Assembly: GCA_905373555.1 (NCBI GenBank)
Contig: CAJPTP010000001.1
Span: forward strand, 1 to 25,887
Direction of reading: 5' to 3'
Length of the DNA stretch: 25,887 nt
Source: an uncultured Francisella sp.
GTDB lineage: Bacteria > Pseudomonadota > Gammaproteobacteria > Burkholderiales > Neisseriaceae
How positions within the stretch are numbered: the first letter of the stretch is position 1; every line of letters begins with the position of its first letter. Positions 1-7,638 of the stretch are shown here, piece after piece. The notes beneath the pieces were generated by a model. It had not been told where the DNA came from and made no database searches. It saw only the letters and a list, made by a program, of their open reading frames with translations. The position numbers and the translations under genes are program-made.

Positions 1-521
1 ATGTAAAACCCCTGGCCCAAGGCAAAAAGGACAAAAAACCCCATGACGCCGAAGGTCTTGTAATTGACCCACAGCTTGTCGTCGCCCGGCCAGTTGTACA
101 CGACAAACAAATTCATCCCCGCCAAGAACAGGAAGAAGATCATCCAAGCGGCGTTCAGACGCCTCCAGACGCCCGGATCCATTTGGATCTCGCCGCCGAT
201 GAGCAGCTGCAGGGCGTTCTTTTTGTCCTTGCGCAGCCTGCCCGTGACGGCGAACGCCGCCGCGAACAGCAAATACACCAGCGTCGCCTTCCACTTGATG
301 TAAATCGGATCTTTGAGCAGGATCGTGAGCGAGCCGAACACCACGATCAGCGCCGTGGCCCCGATTTGCACGGGCTCCAGCTTTTTTTCGCGCGCGTAAA
401 CGAAGACCGCCTGCGCCACGCCCGCGACAACGGCCACAATCGTCGCGACTCTGATGTCGCCGCTGATGTAAAACGCGGCGAAAAACAGAATCAGCGAAAA
501 GAAATCCAAAACAATCTTCAT
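1..521 (-). CDS. yciB: Septation protein A / inner-membrane protein YciB, 3' end cut by window edge
   Basis: An open minus-strand frame starts at ATG 521 (MKIVLDFFSLILFFAAF) and runs off the left edge after about 173 codons. It reads as a small polytopic membrane protein with successive hydrophobic segments. Near the end it carries the family signature VWRRLNAAWMIFFLFLAGMN, followed by a NWPGDDKLWVNYKTFG stretch, which I recognise from YciB/IspZ. Family members are about 180-200 residues, so only the last few residues are missing. YciB is an inner-membrane protein linked to cell-envelope synthesis and septation; its exact biochemical role is unsettled. It lies downstream of gapA on the same strand but is separated by over 500 bp and a good terminator, so it is probably a separate unit. 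Confidence 0.88.
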   Translation of the reverse strand, partial: MKIVLDFFSLILFFAAFYISGDIRVATIVAVVAGVAQAVFVYAREKKLEPVQIGATALIVVFGSLTILLKDPIYIKWKATLVYLLFAAAFAVTGRLRKDKKNALQLLIGGEIQMDPGVWRRLNAAWMIFFLFLAGMNLFVVYNWPGDDKLWVNYKTFGVMGFFVLFALGQGFY

Positions 522-781
522 AAGCGCTCCAAACGCGCGCCGGCGCAAAACGGCCGCCCGCGGCGCGGGGCGCTTGGGCTCGGCGACGGCCCAAGCAAAG
601 GGCGGCCTCAAGCCCGGCCCCAATGCGACGCCGAGACAACGGGAACGGGAATTGAAACAGAAACAACCAAGAGACAAAGCAAAGAGAAAGTTTGCAAGAA
701 GCGTTGATAAAAAAACGCCATAAAAGCATTGCGCCAACATCATTGCCAGCCGCCGCGCCGCACAGGCTCAATGAAAAACAA

Positions 782-807
782 TCCCGGCCCTCAAAGGGCG
801 TCCGGGA
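782..807. terminator. Weak hairpin with T-rich flanks, possible second terminator
   Basis: Outer arms TCCCGG and CCGGGA enclose an inner CCC/GGG pair. On the plus strand it is followed by a T-rich run (GCTTTTCTTTTG); on the minus strand by TTGTTTTTC. It could act in either direction. On the minus strand it would be a backup behind the gapA terminator at 885-910. Confidence 0.35.
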
Positions 808-884
808 GCTTTTCTTTTGATTTTTCAACGACGGCGCAAACAACCCCGAGGGGGATGGCGCCCACGCTTCTTCGATGCTTTCCC

Positions 885-910
885 AAAAGAAAAAACCGGC
901 GAAACGCCGG
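885..910 (-). terminator. Rho-independent terminator of gapA
   Basis: A perfect 6-bp GC stem (CCGGCG / CGCCGG) with a 3-nt loop lies at 896-910. On the minus strand it is followed directly by a T-tract (TTTTTTCTTTT, from 895 down to 885). It sits about 135 nt past the gapA stop codon, in the right orientation. Confidence 0.72.
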
Positions 911-998
911 ATTTTCACGCAAAACTCATTTTCGGCCAAATTCCCCCGGCTTGGCTTGCGCCAAGGGCCCGCAACGCCGGGCCGCTTGGGGGCGAAGG

Positions 999-1022
999 GG
1001 CTTGGGCGGATCCGCCCAAGCC
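999..1022. repeat. 24-bp perfect palindrome in the gapA 3' region
   Basis: The sequence reads identically on both strands, with half-site GGCTTGGGCGGA. It starts 24 nt beyond the gapA stop. As RNA it could fold into a 10-bp stem with a GATC loop, but there is no T-tract beside it, so it is not itself a standard terminator. Confidence 0.75.
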
Positions 1023-1045
1023 GGCCCCAAACCCAATCCGCGCGC

Positions 1046-2089
1046 TCAAGCCAAGCCGACGCCCAAGGCGACGGGCTTGAAATCCAAGCCGAACATCGCC
1101 CGCGCGGTGTTGAGCATCTGGCACGAAAAGCCCCACTCGTTGTCATACCAAGCCAAAATCTTGGCCATGCCGTCGCCGATGACGCGGGTTTGCGTGGCGT
1201 CGAAGATCGAGCCGTAAGGGGTGTGGTTGAAGTCCGTCGACACCAAAGGCTCGTCGCTGTAAGCCAAAACGCCCGCCAAGGGGCCGCTTTGGGAGGCGGC
1301 CTTCATCGCGTCGTTGATCGCCTCGACGCCGGCGGGCCGGCTTGGAACGAAGGTCAGATCGACCATCGAGACGTTGATCACGGGCACGCGCACGGCGAAG
1401 CCGTCCATCTTGCCCTTCAGCTGCGGCAGCACCAAGCCCACCGCCTTGGCGGCGCCGGTTTTGGTGGGGATGATGTTTTGCGCCCCCGAGCGGGCGCGGC
1501 GCAGATCCTTGTGGCGCACGTCGATCAAAGTTTGGTCGTTGGTGAAGGCATGCACCGTGGTCATGAGGCCCTTCTCGACGCCGAAGGCGTCGACCAAGAC
1601 CTTCGCCGCGGGCGCGAGGCAGTTGGTCGTGCACGAGGCGTTGGACACGATGCGCATGCCCTCGGTCAAAACGCCGTGGTTCACGCCGTAAACGACGGTC
1701 GCGTCGACCTCGCCCTTGGCGGGGGCCGAAATCAGAACCTTTTTGGCCCCGTTTTTCAGATGCGTTTGGCACTTTTCGGCCGACACGTTGTCGCCCGTGC
1801 ACTCCATCACCAAATCGACGCCGTAATCGCCCCACTTGCATTGCTCAATGGGCAGCCTGTCAAGGAAGGGAATCTTGCGCCCGTCGATGATCAGGCTCTG
1901 CGCGTCATGCTCGACGCGGCGGCCGAAAATCCCATGGACGGTGTCGCGCTTGGTGAGCAGGGCATTGACCTCCACCCCGCCCGAGCCGTTGATCGCGACG
2001 ACCTGCAGCGTGTCTTGCAGGCCGTATTCGTAAATGGCGCGCAAAATCTGGCGGCCGATGCGCCCGTAACCGTTGATCGCGATTCTCAT
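1046..2089 (-). CDS. gapA: Glyceraldehyde-3-phosphate dehydrogenase, type I
   Basis: Cytoplasmic GAPDH of 347 residues that oxidises glyceraldehyde 3-phosphate to 1,3-bisphosphoglycerate in glycolysis or the reverse in gluconeogenesis. The N-terminal Rossmann motif is INGYGRIGR (residues 4-12). The active-site motif SNASCTTNC places the catalytic Cys at 153, with the partner His at 180 (TTVHAFTNDQ); WYDNEWGFS is near the C-terminus. The ATG at 2089 has a strong Shine-Dalgarno (AAGGAG, 6 nt upstream). It is 123 nt downstream of the ThiF-like gene on the same strand. Oddity: the Asp that normally follows Asn in VAIND and contacts the NAD ribose is Gly35 (VAINGSGG). The protein also ends with a short extra tail (LDFKPVALGVGLA). 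Erythrose-4-phosphate dehydrogenase is a less likely alternative. Confidence 0.95.
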   Translation of the reverse strand: MRIAINGYGRIGRQILRAIYEYGLQDTLQVVAINGSGGVEVNALLTKRDTVHGIFGRRVEHDAQSLIIDGRKIPFLDRLPIEQCKWGDYGVDLVMECTGDNVSAEKCQTHLKNGAKKVLISAPAKGEVDATVVYGVNHGVLTEGMRIVSNASCTTNCLAPAAKVLVDAFGVEKGLMTTVHAFTNDQTLIDVRHKDLRRARSGAQNIIPTKTGAAKAVGLVLPQLKGKMDGFAVRVPVINVSMVDLTFVPSRPAGVEAINDAMKAASQSGPLAGVLAYSDEPLVSTDFNHTPYGSIFDATQTRVIGDGMAKILAWYDNEWGFSCQMLNTARAMFGLDFKPVALGVGLA

Positions 2090-2212
2090 CCTGACTCCTT
2101 GATTTGTTTGCCGCGTTGCAGCTCAGATTTCGTTTCCGGGCGCGCCGGCCGCCGCGCCAAGCGCCGGCCGGCCTTGCCCGCCCCTTGCCTTGACGTGTCT
2201 TGGGCCCGTCGC

Positions 2213-2980
2213 TTAGGCGCGCAAAAACGCCGAGCACACCGGGCAGCGCTTGTCCTTGCGCACGGAGTAATCGACCGTCGTGTTGCGGCTCAAGTCGAAA
2301 ATCCGAAGCTTCCCCTCCAAATTGAGCTTGGATCCCACCAAAAGCCGCAGCGCCTCGTTGGCCTGCATCGCCCCCACCATCGCCACCAAGGGCGACCACA
2401 CGGCCGTGGGGCCGGAGGGGGAGCCCGAAACGGCCGCGTCGAACTTCGCCGCCGAGGGAAAAAGGCACGCGTAGCACGGCGAAAAGGGATCTTTGAAATT
2501 GAACAGCGTGAGCTGCCCCGTGAAGTAGGCCACCGCCCCGAACACCAAAGGCACCTTGTACATGCAGCACGCCTCGTTGATGGCGGCGCGCGAGCCCACG
2601 TTGTCGGTGCAGTCGAGCACGACGTCGTTGCCCGGGATCAGCGTGGAAAGCGTCCGCTCATCCAAACGGCGGCGAACGGGCACGAGCCTGACCTCGCTGT
2701 TGAGCGCCCGCAGCCGATCGGCCATGGCCTCAACCTTCGGCCGGCCGACGTCGGCCTCGCCGTAGGCGATTTGCCGCGCCAGATTGCTTTCCTCGACCAA
2801 GTCCTCGTCGGCGAACGTGAGCTTGCCCACGCCCGCGGCGACCAACAGCGGCAAAACGGTCGAGCCCAAGCCGCCGCAGCCCACGACCAGCGCCTTGCCG
2901 CGGCGGATCTTCGCGACCCCATCCGGCCCAATCCCGTCCAACAGCTCATGCCTGTGGTAACGACCGGAATCGTATTCCAT
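2213..2980 (-). CDS. ThiF/MoeB/HesA-family E1-like adenylyltransferase
   Basis: A 255-residue enzyme of the E1-like family, which adenylates the C-terminal Gly of a small ubiquitin-like sulfur carrier (ThiS or MoaD) in thiamine or molybdopterin synthesis. Visible features are the nucleotide loop VVGCGGLGS (about 32-40), the adenylation motif ESNLARQ (about 65-71), DCTDN (about 123-127), and two zinc-type Cys pairs, CYAC (about 169) and CPVC near the C-terminus. Length matches MoeB/ThiF. The ATG at 2980 has an excellent ribosome binding site (GAGGAGGA). The loop that carries the catalytic or conjugating Cys in E. coli ThiF and MoeB here reads AAVSGSPSGP and lacks Cys. No thiS or moaD is adjacent, and thiE is 11 kb away on its own, so the carrier partner is unknown. 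It is 94 nt downstream of the large oxidoreductase and probably co-transcribed with it. Confidence 0.88.
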   Translation of the reverse strand: MEYDSGRYHRHELLDGIGPDGVAKIRRGKALVVGCGGLGSTVLPLLVAAGVGKLTFADEDLVEESNLARQIAYGEADVGRPKVEAMADRLRALNSEVRLVPVRRRLDERTLSTLIPGNDVVLDCTDNVGSRAAINEACCMYKVPLVFGAVAYFTGQLTLFNFKDPFSPCYACLFPSAAKFDAAVSGSPSGPTAVWSPLVAMVGAMQANEALRLLVGSKLNLEGKLRIFDLSRNTTVDYSVRKDKRCPVCSAFLRA

Positions 2981-3074
2981 GTTCTCCTCCTCGCCGCCGC
3001 CCGGATCGGGGCGCCCTTGATTCTATCGCGGGCCGCCGGATTCCGCCCCCAAGCGGCGCGCGGCTCGGGCAGGA

Positions 3075-6000
3075 TCAAAGCAGCACCTGCTCCACGCCGT
3101 TGCCCTCGACCACGCCCTTGACGTAGGCGTCTTGCCAGTTTTCGCCCAAGATTCGGCGCGCCATCTCGATCACGATGTAATCGGCCTCGACGGGAACGTC
3201 GTTGCGGTAGCGCGACAAGCCTTGAAGGCAGGCGGGGCAGGTGGTGAGAATCTTGACCCGCTTGCCGCCTTGGCCCGCGGCGGCGGCGATGGCGCGGGCG
3301 CCCGTTTCCTTGTCGCGCGCGACGTCGTAATAGTTCACCGCGTCGGAAATGCGCCGCTTCAGCGGGCAAACGCCCGCCGACCGATCCATCCCCGTTGCGC
3401 CTTGGCCCGCCTCGGAAGCGGCGCCGGGCGCAGCGGGCGCCCGGGCGGCGGCGTAGGCGGGATCCCGATCCATTTTCTCGATCAGCCCCGAACGAACGGC
3501 GCCCAAATTCGCCAAGTTGGACATGATCTCCTCTTGCTTGCGGAACTTCACCTGCGTCGCGACGTCAGGCCGCGACACCGCGAACGAGCCCGACTCGCCG
3601 CAGCAGCGGTCGGACAGCGTCACGCCGTCGCCCAACAGCCCGCGCACGACGTTCATCGGCGCCGTGGTTTTGATGGGGCTGTGGCAGGGGTCGTGGTACA
3701 GGTAGGGCGGCGCGGCCTCGGCCTTGCCCGCGCCCGCGCCCCCGGCTTTCCCGGGCGCCAAGCTCACGCCTTTTTCCAGAAGGTACTCGTGGATGTCCAA
3801 AATCCGGCAGCCCGGGAAAATCAGGTCGAAGCGGTACTTGGACAAGGCGTCGTGGCAGGTGCCGCAGCTGACCAAGACTGTTTTGATGTCCAAATAGTTC
3901 AGCGTGGTGGACACGCGATGGAACAGCACCCGGTTGCGGGTGACGATCCTTTGGGCGGTTTCCTTGTCGCCCGACGCCTCTTGGGGATAGCCGCAGCACA
4001 GATACCCCGGAGGCAGCACGGCGGTCGAGCCCACTTTCCACAGCATCGCCAAAACCGCGAGCGAGATTTGGCTGAACAGGCGCTCCGAGCCGCATCCCGG
4101 GAAATAAAACACCGCCTCGCCGTCCTCCCTTTTGGGGTCGCGGATCACCGGAATGCGCGTGTTGTCCTCGATCCCGAAAATCTGCCGAACGGTTTTGGCG
4201 GGCGCGCGCGCGGGCAAGGGCCGGTTGACGAAGTGGATGGTCTGCTCGACGATCCCCGGTCTCCGCGCCGTGGCCTTGGGCCGCGTCTTTTGCGCCTCCA
4301 CGGCGCCTTTGGCCAAAACGCCCGCGACGCGAACGCCGAAATTCTGGGCGGGGAAGCCCGCTTGGGCGACCGCCAGGCGCCAAGCCTTGACGGCCTTGGG
4401 GTCGGTCGCGTTCAAAAAGCCCTTGGCCATGGCCGAGGGCAAGCCGGAGCGGAGTTGGCCCGCGACTTTCAAAAAGTCGCGGATCTCGACCGACACGTCG
4501 CCGAAGTCGATCTTCACGGGGCAGGGCTTCACGCAGCGATGGCACACGGTGCAGTGGTCGGAAATCTCGTTGAGCTCCTTGAAGTGCAGCAGCGACACGC
4601 CGCGCCGGGTTTGCTCCTCGTACAAGAAGGCCTCGGCCAAAACGCCCACGGCCAAGATCTTGTTGCGGGGGCTGCACAGCAGGTTCGCGCGCGGGACGTG
4701 GGTGGAGCACACGGGCTTGCACTTGCCGCAGCGCAGGCAGTTTTTCACCATGCGGGTGATGTTGCCCAGGCGGCTGCGCTCCAAAATCAGCGACTCGGCG
4801 CCCAGCAGCTCAAACGAGGGCGTGTAGGCCCGGCTCAAATCGACCCCGCGGCGCAGCTTGCCGCGGTTGAAAAAGTCGTTCGGGTCGACCTGTTTTTTGT
4901 ACTCCCAGTAGCGGCTCAAATCCTCGTCTTGGAGGTAGTTGATTTTGGTCAGCCCGATCCCGTGCTCGCCCGAAATGACGCCGCCCAGCTCGCGCGACAT
5001 TTTCATCACGCGGTCGACCACGGCGTGCGCGGTCGAAAGCATCTCATAGTCGTCGGAGTTGACGGGGATGTTGGTGTGCACGTTGCCGTCGCCCGCGTGC
5101 ATGTGCAGGGCGACGAAGACGCGCCCGCGCACGACGCTCGCATGGATCTCGGCAAGCTTGCGCAAAATCGGCTCGTCGGTCTTGGCGCTGAAGATCTCCG
5201 ACAGCGGCGCCATCAGGTCGCGCTTGACCGACACGCGGATCAGAAAATCGCGCATGCACTGAAAAAGCGCGCCGTCGAGCTTGCGCCCGGGCTGCTCCAA
5301 GCCGACCTCGCCGTAACGGTCGAGATAGGCGCCGATGGGGCTGTCGAGATGGCCCAGCATCCACGCCCAGCGCTCGCGCACGGTCTCGACGCAATCGACC
5401 GCGTGGTTGCCGCGCTCGCCCAAAATGACCTTGGTCGAAAGATCCTCGCCCATCTTGTCCACGGGCAGCTTGCCGCCCAAGATCGGCAGCAGCCTGTCGC
5501 ACAGCTTGAGCTTGTTTTTGATCGACAGCTCGATGTTGATGCGCTCGATCCCGTCGGAGTAATCGCCCAAGCGCGGCAGCGGGATCACGACGTCCTCGTT
5601 GATCTTGAAGGCGTTGGTGTGGCGGGCGATCGCGGCCGTGCGCGAGCGGTCGAGCCAAAACGCCTTGCGCTGATCGGGCGTGACGGCCACAAAGGCGTCG
5701 CCGTCGCGGGCGCGGGCGATTTGCCCGATGCGCTCGCAGGCTTGCTCCAAGCTCGGCTCGTCGTCGGACACGACGTCGGCCAGCAGCACCATCTTCGGCC
5801 GGCCCCGGCCCGCGGCCTTGGTCGCGTAGCCCACGGCGCGCACGTAGCGCCAATCCATGTGCTCCAAGCCCGCGAGGCTCACGGTCGCGTGGTTGAGCAA
5901 ATAGTCGCGGATCTCGACGATCGCGGGGGTCGCGACGGCGACGGTGCCGAAAAACTCCATGCACACCGTGCGAATGTGCTTGGGCGCCCGGTGAAGAATG

Positions 6001-7166
6001 AAAGTGGCGGAGGTGATGATCCCGTCGGTGCCCTCTTTTTGCGCGCCCGGCACCCCCGCCAAAAACTTGTCGGTGACATCCTTGCCCAACCCCGTTTTGC
6101 GAAAGCGGGCCCCGGGCGCCTCGATGCGGCGGGTGCTGACGACGGTCTCGCCGTCGTCGGCGAGCTCATGGATGTCGAACACCGCCTTGTCGACGGTGTG
6201 GATCTTGCCGAAGTTGTGCCCCACGCGCTCGACGCGCATCCATTTGCCGTCGGCGCCGACCATTTTCCAAGACAGCAGGTTGTCCAAGGTCGTGCCCCAC
6301 AGCACGGCTTTCTTGCCGCCCGCGTTCATGGCGATGTTGCCGCCCACGCATGAGGCGTCGGCCGACGTGGGGTCGACGCCGAACACCAGCCCGGCGCGCG
6401 CCCCCGCCTCCTCCAGCCGGCGGGTCACGACGCCCGCGCCCGCGTGCAGCACGGGATGCAGGCCCTCCAAGCCCGGCAGCTTTTCCCACACGGCCTCTTG
6501 GAATAAATCCAGCTTTTCGGTGTTGATCACGCAGCACAGCGGATCCAAGGGGATCGCCCCGCCCGTGTAGCCCGTGCCGCCGCCGCGCGGCAGCATGCTC
6601 ACGCCCATGGCCATGAGCTCGCGGACGATCCCCAGCACCTCGCTTTCCTTGTCCGGCGCGATCACCGCGAAGGGATACTCCACGCGCCAGTCCGTCGCGT
6701 CGGTCACGTGCGACACGCGCGAGAGCCCGTCGAACAGAATGTTGCCGGGGGCGGTGTGCTTGGACAGCGCCGCGACGAGCTCCTTGCGCCTTTGGGCGGT
6801 GAACTCGAAATGGGAGCGGAACCGGTCCACCGCCTCGGTCGCGCGCTGAACCAGCGTGTCGACGTCCTTGTTGCCGTCCTTGCGCTTGACGATCTCGTCG
6901 ATGCGGTGGCGCATCTCGCGAATCAGCATGTCCAGCCGCTGCGGATGCACAAGCAAATCGTCCTCGAGGTAGGGGTTGCGCCGCACCGCCCAGATATCCC
7001 CCAGCACCTCGAACAGCATGCGCGCCGAGCGGCCGGTGCGCCGTTGGGCGCGCAGTTTTTCGGACAGATCCCAAAAGTCCTCGCCCACCAGGCGAACGAC
7101 AATTTCCCGATCCGAAAAAGAGGTGAAGTTGTACGGGATTTCCCGTATCGAGCGGTTTTCGTTCAT
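3075..7166 (-). CDS. Large FAD/Fe-S oxidoreductase (DUF3683-FAD oxidase-CCG fusion)
   Basis: A 1363-residue fusion. The N-terminal DUF3683-like segment (REIPYNFTSFSDREIVVRLV) is followed by a PCMH-type FAD-binding domain with RGGGTGYTGG at about 194-203. Next comes an FAD-linked oxidase C-terminal domain with HMHAGDGNVHTNIPV. A 2x[4Fe-4S] ferredoxin region follows, with CLRCGKCKPVC near 813 and CTVCHRCVKPCP near 874. Two CCG domains follow (FPGCGSE near 1024, CCGYP near 1058, HDPCHSP near 1160, CCGESG near 1188), then a Cys-containing tail (CPLKRR, CPAC). The architecture is that of glycolate or D-lactate dehydrogenase subunits (GlcD plus GlcF-like) in one chain. I infer oxidation of a 2-hydroxyacid at the inner membrane face with electrons passed to quinone; the substrate cannot be read. 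ATG 7166 is preferred over an upstream start at 7247 because DUF3683 begins soon after it and a GGA lies upstream. No frameshift or missing core Cys was seen. Confidence 0.9.
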   Translation of the reverse strand: MNENRSIREIPYNFTSFSDREIVVRLVGEDFWDLSEKLRAQRRTGRSARMLFEVLGDIWAVRRNPYLEDDLLVHPQRLDMLIREMRHRIDEIVKRKDGNKDVDTLVQRATEAVDRFRSHFEFTAQRRKELVAALSKHTAPGNILFDGLSRVSHVTDATDWRVEYPFAVIAPDKESEVLGIVRELMAMGVSMLPRGGGTGYTGGAIPLDPLCCVINTEKLDLFQEAVWEKLPGLEGLHPVLHAGAGVVTRRLEEAGARAGLVFGVDPTSADASCVGGNIAMNAGGKKAVLWGTTLDNLLSWKMVGADGKWMRVERVGHNFGKIHTVDKAVFDIHELADDGETVVSTRRIEAPGARFRKTGLGKDVTDKFLAGVPGAQKEGTDGIITSATFILHRAPKHIRTVCMEFFGTVAVATPAIVEIRDYLLNHATVSLAGLEHMDWRYVRAVGYATKAAGRGRPKMVLLADVVSDDEPSLEQACERIGQIARARDGDAFVAVTPDQRKAFWLDRSRTAAIARHTNAFKINEDVVIPLPRLGDYSDGIERINIELSIKNKLKLCDRLLPILGGKLPVDKMGEDLSTKVILGERGNHAVDCVETVRERWAWMLGHLDSPIGAYLDRYGEVGLEQPGRKLDGALFQCMRDFLIRVSVKRDLMAPLSEIFSAKTDEPILRKLAEIHASVVRGRVFVALHMHAGDGNVHTNIPVNSDDYEMLSTAHAVVDRVMKMSRELGGVISGEHGIGLTKINYLQDEDLSRYWEYKKQVDPNDFFNRGKLRRGVDLSRAYTPSFELLGAESLILERSRLGNITRMVKNCLRCGKCKPVCSTHVPRANLLCSPRNKILAVGVLAEAFLYEEQTRRGVSLLHFKELNEISDHCTVCHRCVKPCPVKIDFGDVSVEIRDFLKVAGQLRSGLPSAMAKGFLNATDPKAVKAWRLAVAQAGFPAQNFGVRVAGVLAKGAVEAQKTRPKATARRPGIVEQTIHFVNRPLPARAPAKTVRQIFGIEDNTRIPVIRDPKREDGEAVFYFPGCGSERLFSQISLAVLAMLWKVGSTAVLPPGYLCCGYPQEASGDKETAQRIVTRNRVLFHRVSTTLNYLDIKTVLVSCGTCHDALSKYRFDLIFPGCRILDIHEYLLEKGVSLAPGKAGGAGAGKAEAAPPYLYHDPCHSPIKTTAPMNVVRGLLGDGVTLSDRCCGESGSFAVSRPDVATQVKFRKQEEIMSNLANLGAVRSGLIEKMDRDPAYAAARAPAAPGAASEAGQGATGMDRSAGVCPLKRRISDAVNYYDVARDKETGARAIAAAAGQGGKRVKILTTCPACLQGLSRYRNDVPVEADYIVIEMARRILGENWQDAYVKGVVEGNGVEQVLL

Positions 7167-7432
7167 TTTCGTCCATCGGGCGGCGCAAGCCGCCCCCAAG
7201 GCGCGGCGACAAAGCGAGCCGCGCAAAAAACGGGCGCCGCGCGGCAAAGCGCCGCAGGCGCAACCGGCTCATCTTGCAACAAATGAGAAAAAAATGAAGC
7301 CCATCCGGTCAAGGGAAGGGCAAAAAGACGCAAAGCGAACCCGGCTCGCCGCGGCGCGGGGCCTCGGCGCGAGGCGCGAAAGCCGGACGCCCGCGGTTCG
7401 GGCGCAGGGCGCGCGCCTTTCCGGCGCGCCCC

Positions 7433-7488
7433 CCCAAGGCGCGCCCAAGGCGCGGCCAAGCGATCGGCGCGTCTTGGGCGCCTTGGGC
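7433..7488. repeat. Tandem 11-mer with inverted copy forming a long hairpin
   Basis: CCCAAGGCGCG occurs twice in direct tandem (7433-7443 and 7444-7454). The 11-nt arm GCCCAAGGCGC (7443-7453) is exactly inverted as GCGCCTTGGGC (7478-7488), with a 24-nt loop. A further CTTGGGC lies at 7473-7479. There is no adjacent T-tract. Confidence 0.65.
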
Positions 7489-7516
7489 TCGCCGATCCGC
7501 CCGCGGCGGAATTATT

Positions 7517-7526
7517 AATTATAATT
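7517..7526. promoter_or_regulatory. Symmetric -10 element (TATAAT on both strands)
   Basis: The palindrome AATTATAATT presents a perfect TATAAT on the plus strand (7520-7525) and on the minus strand (7518-7523). It is the only AT-rich patch between the divergent genes. No good -35 is visible on either side. It would give leaders of roughly 105 nt (plus) and 340 nt (minus). Confidence 0.5.
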
Positions 7527-7638
7527 GGCGCCGGGCGCCTTTGCCCCAAAGACGCCTCGGCGAGGCTCGGCCCGCCGCACTCGAACCCGCTTTGGCCCAA
7601 GCCGCGCCGGGCCGATCGGCCAATTTTTCGGTTAGCCC

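Larger units (their letters stand above)
522..1045. other. Intergenic region between yciB and gapA
   Basis: This 524-bp stretch has no convincing gene; the frames open across it on the plus strand are Arg/Pro/Gly-rich and have no family features. It holds, from right to left on the minus strand, a 24-bp palindrome just after gapA, a strong terminator (885-910) and a second weaker hairpin (782-807). A T-poor, A/C-rich tract at about 640-720 lies upstream of yciB and may contain its promoter, but no clear -35/-10 pair was found. Confidence 0.6.
7167..7638. other. Divergent intergenic region (oxidoreductase / two-TM protein)
   Basis: No gene is supported in these 472 bp. The region is very GC-rich with an Arg/Ala/Pro-type translation in all frames. 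It contains tandem and inverted copies of a CCCAAGGCGCG unit (7433-7488) and an isolated AT-rich island at about 7511-7526 with a symmetric -10 element. The divergent promoters for both flanking genes are expected here. Confidence 0.6.

Noticed and set aside
183..707. Plus-strand frame at the left edge
   Set aside because: Antisense to yciB and then through non-coding DNA; Arg/Asp/Gln-rich without features.
2145..2190. GCCGGC-rich segment before gapA as a regulatory palindrome
   Set aside because: The matches are short and expected in such GC-rich sequence; no clean arms could be defined.
875..3121. A 748-codon plus-strand open frame
   Set aside because: It lies antisense to gapA and the E1-like gene and translates to Arg/Ala/His-rich sequence without domains; a GC-rich shadow frame.
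3132..6353. A 1073-codon plus-strand open frame
   Set aside because: Entirely antisense to the FAD/Fe-S oxidoreductase, whose motifs are intact on the minus strand; the plus-strand translation has no family features.
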